The notes beneath the pieces are model-generated. The model had not been told where the DNA came from. It saw only the letters and a program-made list of their open reading frames with translations, and ran no database searches. Positions 22,636 to 33,365 of a stretch of DNA of 64,000 nt are shown one piece after another (position 1 is the stretch's first letter; each line of letters begins with the position of its first letter). The DNA comes from Talinum fruticosum (lineage: Eukaryota; Streptophyta; Magnoliopsida; Caryophyllales; Talinaceae), in NCBI GenBank assembly GCA_021018815.1, contig JAITYX010000046.1, forward strand, positions 1,206,001 to 1,270,000. Direction: 5' to 3'. Position numbers and translations under genes: made by a program.

Positions 22636-24062
22636 AAATTCCGAGTTTTCAAATCTAGGGGTTGCTCAACATAGACTTCCCTGTTGAATGAAACCATTCA
22701 AAAAGGCACAATCGACATCCATTTGATACAATTTAATATTCATACTTGATGCAAATGTCAATAGGATTCTAATTGCTTCAATCCTAGCAACTAGTGCAAA
22801 AGGTTTCCCCACAATCAATTCCTTCTTCTTGATTGTAACCTTGAGCCACAAGTCTAGCCTTATTTATGACTTCCAACACATCCTCATCCAGTTTGTTCTT
22901 GAAAACCCATTTGGTTCCTATGACTGGGTGCTCGGAAGGTCGTTTGGTCGAGTTTAGACTTGGTTTCTTTCAAATTGATTAGGTTCCTTTTGAATGGCCT
23001 CTACCCATTCAGGTTCATTTAGTGCCTCTAGTGCATTTCGGGTTAAGTTAACGATATGAATGCAGTGAATGCACATAGATTTTGCAAATAAGAGCGAGTT
23101 CTTACCCCACTCGTTGATGTCGGACAATTATGGTCTCAAGTGGGTGGCTCGAAACGTATTTAAAAGCTTTACCTATTCTTTGGTTCACCATATTTGAGGG
23201 TTGAACTAGTTGATCTTCAATGATCCGATCCGATTGAGCTTGCTCATCTGTTTGACCTTCAGTATTCTAAGATGGCTCTTGAGCTGGTTTAGTCCGAGTC
23301 ATGATATTCCGAGCTGCCTCATTTTCAGCTGATTTTCTTTGACTCTATCTCGAGCTCGACTTTAGCAAGATCATCTTCATCTCGACTGAGTTTCAAATCC
23401 GAGAATATTAACTCACTTAGTTTTCCTCGATCAATCTTATAAAAAATAACGTGGATGCTTTCTTCCACTTTGTTAGTTCTTTTATTGAAAATGTGATATG
23501 CTTTACTATGAGATGAATAACCAAGAAAGATACCTTCATCTGACCAAGTATCAAACTTGATCAGGTGACCCTTACCATTGTTGTGAACATAGCACTTACA
23601 TCCGAAGGGTTTGAAGTATGAGATGTTAGGTTTCTTTCCCTTATAGAGCTCGTATGGAGTTTTCTTCAAAATTGGTATGATGAGGCATCTGTTCAATGTG
23701 TACTTTCTCTGTGTTAACTACCTCAGCCTAGAAATAGTAAGGCAAATCGTGTTCAATCATCCTTGTCCATCCTATTTATTCAAGAGTTCTGTTCTTTCTC
23801 TCCACTACCCTATTCCGTTGAGGAGTTCTAGGTGCTGAGAAGTTGTGGGAGATACCATTCTTATCACGTAACTCTACAAATTCCGAGTAATCAAACTCCC
23901 TTCCATGGTGACTTCGAATTCTTCTAATATGAGTGCTGGGACTCTACTTGAATTTTCCTGCAGAGCTTGCTTGAACTCTTTGAAAGCTTCATTTTTGTGC
24001 TTAAGAAAACAAACCCGGGGAAATCGCGAGTAGTCATCAATAAATGATTTACCTTCGAGACT
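22636..24062 (-). pseudogene. Copia A: RT start and integrase C-terminal half
   Basis: Read on the minus strand from 24062, this continues the copia A integrase interrupted by copia B. At about 23910 the second catalytic block reads IRSHHGREFDYSE, where copies B and C have IRTDHGREF, so the catalytic Asp is replaced. At 23696-23325 one frame reads TPYELYKGKKPNISYFKPF, GCKCYVHNNGKG, SDEGIFLGYSSHSKAYHIFN and VEESIHVIF. The RT entry follows (about 22960-22850), then MNIKLYQMDVDCAFLNGF near 22740 with motif A Asp. The fragment ends at 22636 inside RT, so motif B, YVDD, RNase H, third ORF and 3' LTR are lost. It fuses to a Tat element. Confidence 0.88.
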
Positions 24063-25630
24063 TGAAGGTTTGCTCGAGGAGAGTCTAAGTCACTAGAGGG
24101 GGTGAATAGGGTGATAAAAGTTTTTGTGGAAACTTCCCTCTTCTATCAAAAGCAAGACAGAGACAGATTCCGAGTCTATCAACAAGGTCGAAAAGATTGG
24201 ACTCGAAGCCTATCAAGCGAAAAGAGCAAGAGCGATGAAACTGCTGCGAGTCTAGAATGAACTCGGAATGATAACACTTAGAATTTACGTGGAAACCCTC
24301 CTGGGCAGAAAACCACGGACCGTGTCAATCCGGACATGAAGTCAAATTCACTATTTTGAGTCCACAAAATATCGTGAACCGATCGAACCCGAGTTGTTCC
24401 CTTAGACAACTCTACACAAGTTTTCCTAGACTCGAAATTCCCTTATCCGATCTAGTACTTCCGAGCTGAGATAACCCTTACAGCTAGGGACAACTAAGCT
24501 GAGTTAACCCTTACAGCTTAGTCAAGGGACCTTACAGAGAATGTAAGAAAGAGTTTGTAATCGAGTACAAGACCTTACAACTCGTAAAGTAAAGAATTAC
24601 AGAGTGGGAGTTGTAAGTTGAAGATTGAAAGTAAGTACAACGACTTTGAGCAAGTATGTGTATTAGCAATATGTTCGTTCTTCTTCAAGTCTTGTGAGAT
24701 GGCTTTTATTTATAGATGACCAGGCAGAATAGCCATTATCTTCATCTGTCGACCGAGAGTCTTCGTGACCAGTTGATAGAAACTTTCCGAGTCACTCGAA
24801 AGTATCCGTTGTAATATGAACGTTGGACAACGGTTTAACTCTTCTTGGAAGTCCCAAAACCATTAGCGGTGTCTTGAAAGATAAGGTGCAAACCACCGTT
24901 AAGCTTGGCGTTCAGCTTTTCCAGATTTGGAAACAGACAGCCCTAACACAATCTACTGGGACCTGGAGCGAGAGAAGGTGAAGAGCCATGTCTCGCTGGT
25001 GATTTGACGTTACGAGCCAGGTTACTTTTGTAGTTTGAAAAGTGTATCCTCGATTGAATAACCTACAAAAGTAAATCAATTTTGGTTCTCAAAGTATAAA
25101 ATACTTTGGCCCAAGATTAGACACAGGTAATAAAATAATTACGATAAATAAACCAACTCATTATCCGAGTCGGAAACGAAATGGAATTTCGAGTCCAATA
25201 TCCGTGATACTCGAATTCCATCCGACTTAGTCTAAGCGAAGAATCAAGTTCAAGAAAGAATATCATAGTGAATTAACATGATATAGACTAAGCATGAAAC
25301 AAGCTAAAAATACCGACTATTACAAAATAGGACTTATAACCACAAGTCGATTCCGAGTGAGAAAAGACGAAATACTTGGTCTATTCAATCTGCGATAAAG
25401 CTGAGTGATGCTTGGACTCGGAACAAAGAACCAGCTTTTCGAGTCGACTACGAGATAAGCAAGAAATATAATAAGTAAGAGCTGTATCACTTAGAAAAGA
25501 TACTATTTTACTCAAATAAGTTTCGAGATACGAGAGAATGCCTTGGAATCAAAACTCTATAGGTTTGAGATTGTTATACTCGATTCCATTTATACAACTC
25601 AAAAAGTATTGAGTAGTGTCCGAGTCTTCA
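24063..25630 (-). repeat. Copia B 3' LTR
   Basis: This 1568-bp LTR has minus-strand ends TG (25630) and CA (24063). It pairs with 33366-34944. A TATA-like box (TATAAATAA, minus) lies at 24707-24715. The short gag-like and other frames inside it are not genes. Confidence 0.92.
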
Positions 25631-25643
25631 ATCTCCCCTTTTT
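25631..25643 (-). promoter_or_regulatory. Copia B polypurine tract
   Basis: The plus strand ATCTCCCCTTTTT reads AAAAAGGGGAGAT on the minus strand, directly against the 3' LTR start. Two further GGGGAG tracts lie upstream at about 25893-25902 and 25938-25948; Sireviruses are known for repeated PPT-like tracts in this region. Confidence 0.8.
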
Positions 25644-26157
25644 AATGAAAGGCATACTTAAACGAAACTTTGTTAGTAAAAAAATTTGATTCCGAGTGGT
25701 TGCGCATGAGATGAGATGAGTAAGGCATACTCAATGTATCGAGCAATACTTAATGTAACAAAGCAAAAAGTAAAGTATGCTTTATTAAGTAATTAACATT
25801 AACTCGGAAGGAAAAAAATGTGCTAGCAATAATGAACTCGTAAATTAATAATGAAATGCATTAGTCCATTAAAATTCAAAAAGGGCGGAAAAACTCCCCT
25901 AAACAGGACAACAAGTTTTTCGACTCTATTTCTCTATTTCTCCCCTTGCCTTTCAGCAAAAACAATCAAGAAAAAGAAGGGAAGAAAAGAGCAAGTAGTA
26001 CAACTTAGATGTTTGGACAAAAAGAAAGAGAACAAAAATTTCGTAAAGAAGAAGACTCGGTAGACCGAGGAATTGTGACTCGGTGCATGGCGCCTAAGAG
26101 GGAGAGGGAGATTTCGAGTGGAGGCGGAGGGAGCGGAGGTTCGCCGGCACTAATATG

Positions 26158-27706
26158 ATCTTGACGATGTGCTTGAGCACGGCGAAGGGAGAACCAGGAT
26201 TATCGTCGGGGCTCAGCTCCGAGTGGTTGACCCGGAGTGAGTGGATCGAGGGGTTCTTCCCTTGGAACCTCGCGAGCCGGAAGGGGCCGCTCTGTCCGAC
26301 CCGCTGGAGTAGCGAGGTCTTCGACCCACCCGGATCGCTGTCCGAGCCGAGTACTGCCTATTTGAGCTTGTGGAGCGAGTCGACCCTCGGCAGCTCCCAT
26401 CGCTTCTTCTTGGTGTTCCTCCCTTGCCCGGAAGGACTGCCTCGCCGCCGGTTCCTCGGCGTCTACAGCCTCTCGCATCTGCAGCTTCTTCTTCTTCATC
26501 GCCACCGTCCGAGGAGGTCGGACTCGGGCTCGAAGACGCTTCGATGCGTCCGAGTCATCGTGGTCTCGAGCCGCCTTGGACCGTCTCTTTCTAAGGAGCT
26601 CGACCAACTCCTTCTACTCCTTTACCAGTTCCCTCATCTCAAGAACTAGAGACTCGCTGCTCTCGGATTTGGGATTGACCAGTCTTTTGGTTGATGGTCG
26701 AGTTTGGAGAACATATTTGAAAGATCGGAGTATGTCTCCGAAATAAGAAGACACGGAGCCGATCTTGTCCATAAAAACAGGGGACAAGAGAGCAGAGAGA
26801 GATTTTGAGGCACCTGAGGTGGAGGCACCACCAGGTGGAGAAGGGAAAGAGAGAGGGGTTGATTTCGAGTCCGAGGTGGAGAAGGAGGCCTCGGCTCGAG
26901 TTGTGAACCTGCACACCGGGGTCGGCTTCCGGTATCCGTACCCCTGCAGTTCCTTCTTGCCAACAACAACGGCAGCCTCGCATACGCCGTTTGGGTCCGA
27001 GGGGAGAGGAACTTGGAATTGTTTGAAAACAAGGGTCGAAGAGCACCGAAAGGAGGGGAGGTGTTCTTCTTGCATTGGAGTTGAGCCGGCACGGCGGCCA
27101 TCCGCTCAATGATGGAGGGGAAGAGGTCTACTTCGTATCCCTCAAGGATGTCGAAGAGAGCTTTGAGATGCTTGGAGTTGGGGTTCTCCTTGCTGGAATG
27201 CTCTGTGAGAAAAAGGTTCTCATCTGCAGAAAGCTACGTAAGACGAGCTTCGACTTCAACCGAGTCACGAAAAGTTTTTCCGGACTCGGGGAATTCTTTG
27301 GCGTATTTTTCAAAGAAGTCATCGGCGACTTCGATGAAAGGAATGGGATTGCTGTTCAAGAAAAGAGAGGAGACCTTGAACAAGCGGTGGAGGAGAGAGG
27401 TGTTTAGACGAACAGTGATGTTCCGAACCCTAGAGGTTAGAACATTTTCTGAGTGGGTGAGGTGAGTATAGAACTCGAAACGAGTTCGGGATAGATGAAC
27501 TCGCTGAAGCACATGAAGTTGTATGCTCCGGTGGTTTGTATGTGGGACAACCAAGAGAATTTGGTTGTTGGAAAGAACTTGTCGTCCGAAGACAAGGTGC
27601 TTCGGGTAACAATGGGTTTGGAAGGGGTTGAGCTTTACGGCTTATTGGTGTGAGGCTTTTGGAAGATGAGGAGACCTGGAAGTCGGGATGGTTTCCTCTT
27701 TTAGGC
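26158..27706 (-). pseudogene. Copia B third ORF (env-like position, function unknown)
   Basis: The start is taken at ATG 27706 (MPKRGNHPDFQVSSSSKS), the first after the TATA box at 27941-27949. A Pro/Ser-rich head follows. The core at 27554-27234 reads RTRFEFYTHLTHSENVLTSR, VRLNTSLLHRLFKVSSLFLN, NPIPFIEVADDFFEKYAKEF. About 27075-26614 reads FKQFQVPLPSDPNGVCEAA, then a Ser/Pro-rich linker, and SPVFMDKIGSVSSYFGDILR. About 26607-26200 is a charged Arg/Glu-rich C-terminus. Three or more frameshifts separate these parts, but each is long and open, more so than in copies C and D. The product would be near 500 residues with no obvious signal peptide or transmembrane helix. Relationship to PF20167 is suspected only. 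Confidence 0.72.
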
Positions 27707-27940
27707 ATATTGAAAGAAGGAAGGAAAGATGAAACTTTCGAGTAGGAAAGAGAAAGAGAAGTAGAAGAGAAGAAACGAAAAGATGTAGAAGAAAAGGATG
27801 AGAGCAGTCAAAACTTACGAGAGATGGCTTCTTCGACGCTTGCAGACGTTCAAGGATGGCTTTTCACGTAGTAATCTTCCTCGAGAGGTTTCGTTTGAGA
27901 GAGATGGAGTTTAGAGTACCGAGACGAAGATGAATAGACG

Positions 27941-27949
27941 CTATTTATA
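27941..27949 (-). promoter_or_regulatory. TATA box of the copia B third ORF
   Basis: CTATTTATA (TATAAATAG on minus) lies about 235 bp before ATG 27706. Upstream, at 27975-28075, are several CCGTT/AACGG words. The LTR promoter has the same kind of layout. A GTAAGT near 27816-27821 could be a leader splice donor, though no acceptor is evident. Confidence 0.55.
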
Positions 27950-28341
27950 GAAAATAAGCGCGCCCGTCAACTATCCGTTAAGTATAACTCCATTCCGACT
28001 CGGCTTGTCCATCAGTCACCAAAGACCAGTGTGACGGTTCTCTTCAACGGTTAAGATTCCAGCGGTTAAAAATCCATAGCTAAAATCTTATCACAGCGCT
28101 CAGAGAGAGAGAGAAAGATTTTGAAAATATGATCCGAAACTCTCCACTGTTCTAGAGATAGTTTTAGAAAATTTGAAGTCCAAGTTTCTCTACGTCCGAG
28201 TTTGACTCGGAATAGTTTCGAGTGACTCGAAACATGAAATAACTACCATCCCAAGTATCACCGAATCAACCGAGCTAATGGTTATTAAAAGTGAAAACAC
28301 ATAACACGTAATTATGCAATGGATAGCATAAGATTAAGCAT

Positions 28342-29029
28342 TTAACATACCAAGCTCATTCCGAATAAAACAAAACCGATCTTCACCAAGAGGCTTAGTA
28401 AAGATATCAGCCAATTGAAGGTTAGTAGGAATGAACTCAAGTTCAATATCACCTTTTCTCGAGTGATCGCGTAGGAAGTGATATCTCGACTTCGATATGC
28501 TTTGTTTTCGAGTGCTCGGACAGGATTCTTGGTGATGCCGATTGCGCTTTGGTTGTCACACTTGATTGAAACCGAGTTGAGGAATAGTCCAAGATCCTTC
28601 AAGTGTTACTTAATCCATAGAATCCGAGCGCAACAGGCTCCAGCTGCAATATATTCAGCTTCAGCAGTTGATAGAGCTACCGAGTTCTACTTCTTTGAGT
28701 GCCAAGATATTAGGGATTAACCCAAAATTGGCAAGCTCCGGATGTGCTATTTCGATCAACTTTGTATCCTGCGTAGTCCGCGTCCGAGTATCCAAGTAAG
28801 AGTCGGTTCCGAGTCTCCGGAATACCATAGACCTAAATTCCGAGTACCGCAAGATATCTCGAATATTCTTTTCACCGCAGATGAGATGTGATTCTTTTGG
28901 GTTAGCTTGAAATCTTGCGCATAGGCAAACACTCGAACATTATATCCGGCTCGCTGGAAGGAAGGTATAGCAAAGATCCAATCATACCTCGATAGAGTTT
29001 TTGATCTATTGCTTTACCTTTCTCATCCG
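28342..29029 (-). pseudogene. Copia B RNase H
   Basis: The minus strand reads the RNase H part of pol downstream of RT. Blocks resembling DSEPTLTW and KLIEIAHPELANFG (about 28830-28720) are present, then an alanine-rich AEAEY-region remnant at 28690-28630. MKDLGLFLNSVSIKCDNQSA and IGITKNPV follow at 28602. The pol end at 28342 reads FVLFGMSLVC. Several frameshifts and stops are present. The order matches copia C 55991-56595. Confidence 0.82.
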
Positions 29030-29850
29030 AGTCAAGCTTTATACTCGTCGCTCATAGGGGTAAATGCGTGCTTTGCATCTTGAAGTTTGTATTTCTTCAG
29101 TAGTTCCTTGGTGTACTTTGATTGATGAACAAAGATTCCATCTATGTCTTGTTTGATTTGTAACCCAAGGAAGAAATTGAGTTCTCCCATCATACTCATT
29201 TGGAATTCTTGACTCATCAACTCGGAAAATTCTCGGCATAGAAACTCATTAGTAGCACCGAAAATAATATCATCAACATAGATTTGAACAATAAGGAAAT
29301 CTTTCCCTTTGGTCTTTATGAAGAGAGTCTTGTCGATCCGACCTCTTTTAAAATCATTTTGGACCAAGAAGCTACTCAGTCTTTCATACCAAGTTCGAGG
29401 TGCTTGTTTAAGACCATAGAGAGCCTTCTGAAGTTTGAAAACATGATTTGGAAATTCCGAGTTTTCAAAACCAGGAGGTCTGCTCGATATAGGCTTCTTC
29501 TTCAATAAAACCATTGAGAAACGCACACTTAACATCCATTTGATATAGTTTAATATGCATGCTGGATGCAAATGCCAAGAGTATTCTAATGGCTTTAATT
29601 CAGCTACTTGGTGCAAAGGTTTCCCCACAGTCAATTCCTTCTTCTTGATTGTAACCTTGAGCCACAAGTCTATCCTTGTTTCTAACTACCACTCCACCCT
29701 CATCTAGCTTGTTCTTGAAAACCCATTTGGTTCCTATAACTGGGTGGTTAGATGGTCGGTTGGTCGAGTCCGGACTTGGTTTCTCTCGAATTGATTGAGT
29801 TCCTCTTGCATGGCCTCTACCCATTCAGGTTCATTAAGGGCCTCTAGTGC
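29030..29850 (-). pseudogene. Copia B reverse transcriptase
   Basis: Successive RT blocks are readable. [20 protein letters not shown] and [20 protein letters not shown] fall at 29740-29620. The motif A region (29560-29500) is frameshifted. PPGFENSEFPNHVFKLQKAL, YGLKQAPRTWYERLSSFLV, LFIKTKGKDFLIVQIYVDD and IIFGATNEFLC follow at 29480-29250, so the catalytic YVDD is intact. MGELNFFLGLQIKQD and ELLKKYKLQDAKHAF end the domain. The single frame 29667-29032 is open for 211 codons, the longest open frame in the window. Frameshifts near 29600 and 29530 still break the polyprotein. Confidence 0.92.
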
Positions 29851-29949
29851 ATTTTTGGGTTTAGTTAATGAAATGAATGCAGTGAATGCACATAGATTAT
29901 GTAGAGAGGAACAAGTTCTTACCCCACTGTTGATATCGAAATGATGTTT

Positions 29950-31110
29950 TCTTGGGGATGACTGGAAGTAAATTTGAATGCTTTACCAGTTCTTTGATTC
30001 ACCAGGTTTGTGGGTTGAACCACTTGATCTTGTTCTTAGTGATCTTCTTCATTGGCTTGTTCGTTCCGAGTGAGCTCTTGAGTTGTCGCATTCTCGAGTT
30101 TCCTCGTTCGAGTGACCTCATTTTGAGCGAGTTGAGTCCGAGTCTTTGTAGTCTCGGCTTCGTCATCATCTATACTGAGCTTCAGCTTCGAGTATGATGA
30201 CTCACTTGGCTTCTCCTGTTCAAACTCATCAAATACTATGTGGATGCTTTCTTCCACTTTGTTAGTGCTTTTGTTAAAGACACGATAAGCTTTACTATGA
30301 GAAGAGTAACCCGTAAAAATACCTTCATCCGACATGGCATCAAACTTAGTCAGGTGATTCTTACCATTATTGTGAATAAAACACGTGCAACCAAAGGGCT
30401 TAAAGTATGAGATGTTTGGCTTCTTCCCTTTGTAGAGCTCGTAGGGTGTTTCCTTCGTAATGGGTCCGATGAGGCATCTGTTCAAAGTGTAGTTAGTCTG
30501 TGTTGACTGCCTCAGCCTGTAAATAGTAAGGCAAATTGTGTTCAATCATCATTATCCTTGCTATCTCTTCAAGGGTTCTCGTTCTTTCTCTCTACTACTC
30601 CATTCTCGTTAAGTTGTGAGAGATTCCATTCCGATCGCGTAACTCGAGAATTCTAAGTAGTCGAACTCTCTTCCATGGTCGGTTCGAATCTTTTGAATCC
30701 GAGTCCGAGACTCAAATTGAATCTTTCTACGGAGCTTGCTGAACTCTTTGAAGACTTCATTTTTATGCTTGAGAAAACACACCCAGGTAAATCTTAAAAA
30801 GTCATCAATAATGACAAAAATGTAGGATTTACCTCCGAGGCTTTTTACTGGAATTTCACCACATAAATCCATACGTAGCAATTCAAGCACCTTTGATGTG
30901 GAAACAGTCTTGAGAGATTTGAATGAGGATCCGACTGTTTCCCCTTGTACATGCTTCACAAACTTTGTCTTTCTCAAAGACACGCTTAGGTAAACCTCTA
31001 ACCGGACTATGAGATGCCAGCTTTTTGATAGTATGCATGCTAATATGACCTAATCTACGATGCCAAGACCATGAATCATCATGAAGAGATGCTTTTAAGC
31101 GAGACAAATT
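29950..31110 (-). pseudogene. Copia B integrase (zinc site, core, C-terminal)
   Basis: At 31107-30960 the pre-integrase zinc region reads DDSWSWHRRLGHISMHTIKK and KDKVCEACTRG, with His, His, Cys, Cys all present. The core (30940-30570) has LLRMDLCGEIPVKSLGGKSY, VIIDDFLRFTWVCFLKHKNE, IRTDHGREFDY and GVVERKN, giving the D, D and E of the triad. The C-terminal part, 30545-30036, reads TPYELYKGKKPNISYFKPFG, SDEGIFTGYSSHSKAYRVFN and VEESIHIVFDEFEQEKPSE. Frameshifts lie near 30960, 30610 and 30560. The KPNISYFKPFGC and SKAYRVFN blocks are characteristic of Sireviruses. Confidence 0.92.
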
Positions 31111-31470
31111 CGGCTTGGGTCGAAAGAGGAATGATATAAGTGTTACCGGATCTCTTACCCGAGAGCTTTATCTCTTTGGTGGTCTCATCCGAGATGTAGC
31201 ACTTAGATTGAGTGAATCTTACCTCCTGTCCTTTGTCGTATAGCTGGGAGATGCTAAGTTGATTGTATTTTAGTCCTTTGACAAGGTTGACTGGGCTCAC
31301 CAGATTGCTTCCATTTCCAATTTTGCCAATAACCACTATCTTGCCTTTGCTTGTCATCTCCAAAAGTCACTTTTCCTCCTTTGTATGATTCTAGCTCAAA
31401 AAGAGTCCTTGATCACCCGACATGTGTCGTGAACATCCGCTGTCCAGGTACCAATGTCCTTTTGGTCTTT
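31111..31470 (-). pseudogene. Copia B protease
   Basis: About 31455-31410 reads GHWYLDSGCSRHMSGDQ, the copia aspartic-protease motif, with the DSG codons at 31436-31444. It continues as KGKIVVIGKIGNGSNLVSPV, LVKGLKYNQLSISQLYDKGQ and EVRFTQSKCYISD (31363-31190). A stop near 31395 splits it from the rest. 31470-32040 upstream is a lysine-rich linker between gag and protease with frameshifts. Confidence 0.88.
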
Positions 31471-32039
31471 TCTGAGTGACCTGCAAAACAGAGAGAATCT
31501 AACCCTTCTCACTTCCTCTAACGAACCCAAGTAACATTCCTTACTCGTGGTCCTTTTCGAGGAAGAAGGTGTTTCGAACCCAAATTTGAATGACTTTGGG
31601 TTTTGTCGATTCTAAGTCTTCTTCTCGAGAACCGAGTCCGTGTCTCTTTCTTTTTGAAAACCTTTCCTTTTGAAACAGGAGAGAATGGTTTCTTTTTGTA
31701 AATAGTTCCGGGCTTAGTCCTCCCTTCATTTCACGTAAATGGGACCGTGCTCAGCTTTCCCGAACTTTACAGCTTGTGGAATCCTTTTGAACAATTCCGA
31801 GTAGGAATTAGATTTTTCCTCTTTGTTGAAACCAAGACCTTCTTTTCGAAAAGAGACACATTGTGATCCTAAGAGCATGTCAAGGTTCTTCCGACCTTGA
31901 GTAAACTTTAAAACCAGATCTTGAGACTCAGTGAGCTTCCTTTTAGTTGCTCATTTTCTTTCCTCGAGCAGCTCGGACTCAGTCTCATTAGATTGAGCAC
32001 TAGTCTTGAGTTCTTTGAATGAGAGTCTCGGCTTTTCTA

Positions 32040-33306
32040 ATTCATTTTTCAAAGAAGTGCTCTCGAAGTGATTGACTCAAGTTGTTCTTTGAATTGAGAA
32101 GAATCGAATTGGACTTTTCTTCCAAAGTAAAAATATACTTAGCTAAATCAACTTTGGAGAATTTAAGAAAGTATTCGATTACCTCCCGAGGATTTGTTTC
32201 CTCATTGTCCGAGTCCGAGTCCGACTCTGTTCGACTTCGAATCAAAAATTGCCATCGGACATTTCGAGTTATCTCGAGTCCTCATCATCTTCCGATGAAT
32301 CCTCATCGCTCCCTGTTGCCATCATGGCTTTCTTCTTCTTTCTGTCCCCTTTCCTTTTTGGACAGTCCTTGACTATGTGGTCTTTGCCGCCACATTCGAA
32401 ACAACCGAATTCTTAGTTAAAGAAAATTTAGACGGGGAAGTAAACTTACCTTTTCTCGTCTTTCTTATCTTTCTTGTAGAATTCCTCTTTTGGCCTTTTG
32501 TCCCATCTTTTGTGCTTCATCATTCTCTTGAAGCCTCTTGCAATGAGTGCCATGGGATCGTCTTCGAGTCGAAGAGCTCGGATTTGCTTCTTTGGATTCC
32601 GAGGCTTTCAGTGCTAAGTTTCTTTTGGTAATGCCCTAAGCATCCTCTTTTTCTAGATGTATCTCATGTAGAAGCTTTCCGATGAGCTCGTCTTGCTTTA
32701 AGAGTGAAAGGTTCCGAGCCTCCTCTATGGCAGTCACCTTCGGACCCCATCGTCTCTTGGGTAGGCTTCGAGAATTTTCCAGGCACATTTCTTTATGGGA
32801 AATTTTCTTTCCCGGAGATTTGAGATTGTTGGTAATCTCAGTGAAGCGAATGAACATTTGAGTAATGTTCTCCTCCGGCTCCATTTTGAAAAGCTCATAT
32901 TTATGAAGATACTCGACCGATCTTTGCTTGTCTTACCCGACTTGTACCTTCGTAGGTGTTGACTAAAGTATCCCACACCTCTTTAGCAGAGTCACGAGCA
33001 GAGACTCGTTTATGTTCTTCCGAGCTTATAGCGCACATAAGGATGTTCATTGCTTTGAAATTCTTTCCGAACTTCTCTGCTTCTCCTGGTGTGAACTTAG
33101 CCTTTGTCTTGGGAAGGATTTTGAATTCATCTCGTCTTCATTGGAATGTAGTTTCCTTGTTGTATGATTTCCCATATCTCTTCATCATGATCCATAAGAA
33201 AACATTCCATAAGCTTCTTCCAAAGTGCCCAAAGTTTGATCCTTTGAATTTTGGTGGCCTCGTTAGAAGATCTTCCTTCGTCGAACTCTCCGGTGTTTTG
33301 AGCCAT
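32040..33306 (-). pseudogene. Copia B gag with CCHC zinc knuckle
   Basis: The start is ATG at 33306 (MAQNTGEFDEGRSSNEATK), 43 bp inside the PBS. The gag body includes MEPEENITQMFIRFTEITNN, LKSPGKKISHKEMCLE (32884-32780) and LSLLKQDELIGKLLHEIHLE. The zinc knuckle at 32403-32362 reads CFECGGKDHIVKDC, an intact C-x2-C-x4-H-x4-C. An acidic Ser/Asp/Glu-rich stretch (SESDSDSDNEE, about 32225) and a leucine-rich coiled-coil-like tail lie downstream. Frameshifts occur at about 33230, 32990, 32760 and 32450. Confidence 0.88.
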
Positions 33307-33349
33307 TTGATCTTTAAACCTTTGGATTGTTAGATCCTTTCCGAAAGGC

Positions 33350-33364
33350 TAGGCTCGATACCAA
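33350..33364 (-). promoter_or_regulatory. Copia B primer binding site
   Basis: The plus strand GGCTCGATACCAATT reads TTGGTATCGAGCC on the minus strand, next to the LTR end. It matches the initiator Met-tRNA type PBS (TGGTATCAGAGC) with one gap. Confidence 0.8.
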
Positions 33365-33365
33365 T

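Noticed and set aside
26155..26649. 164-codon plus-strand open frame
   Set aside because: It lies opposite the copia B third ORF, whose minus-strand reading matches the sister copies; the plus frame has no support.
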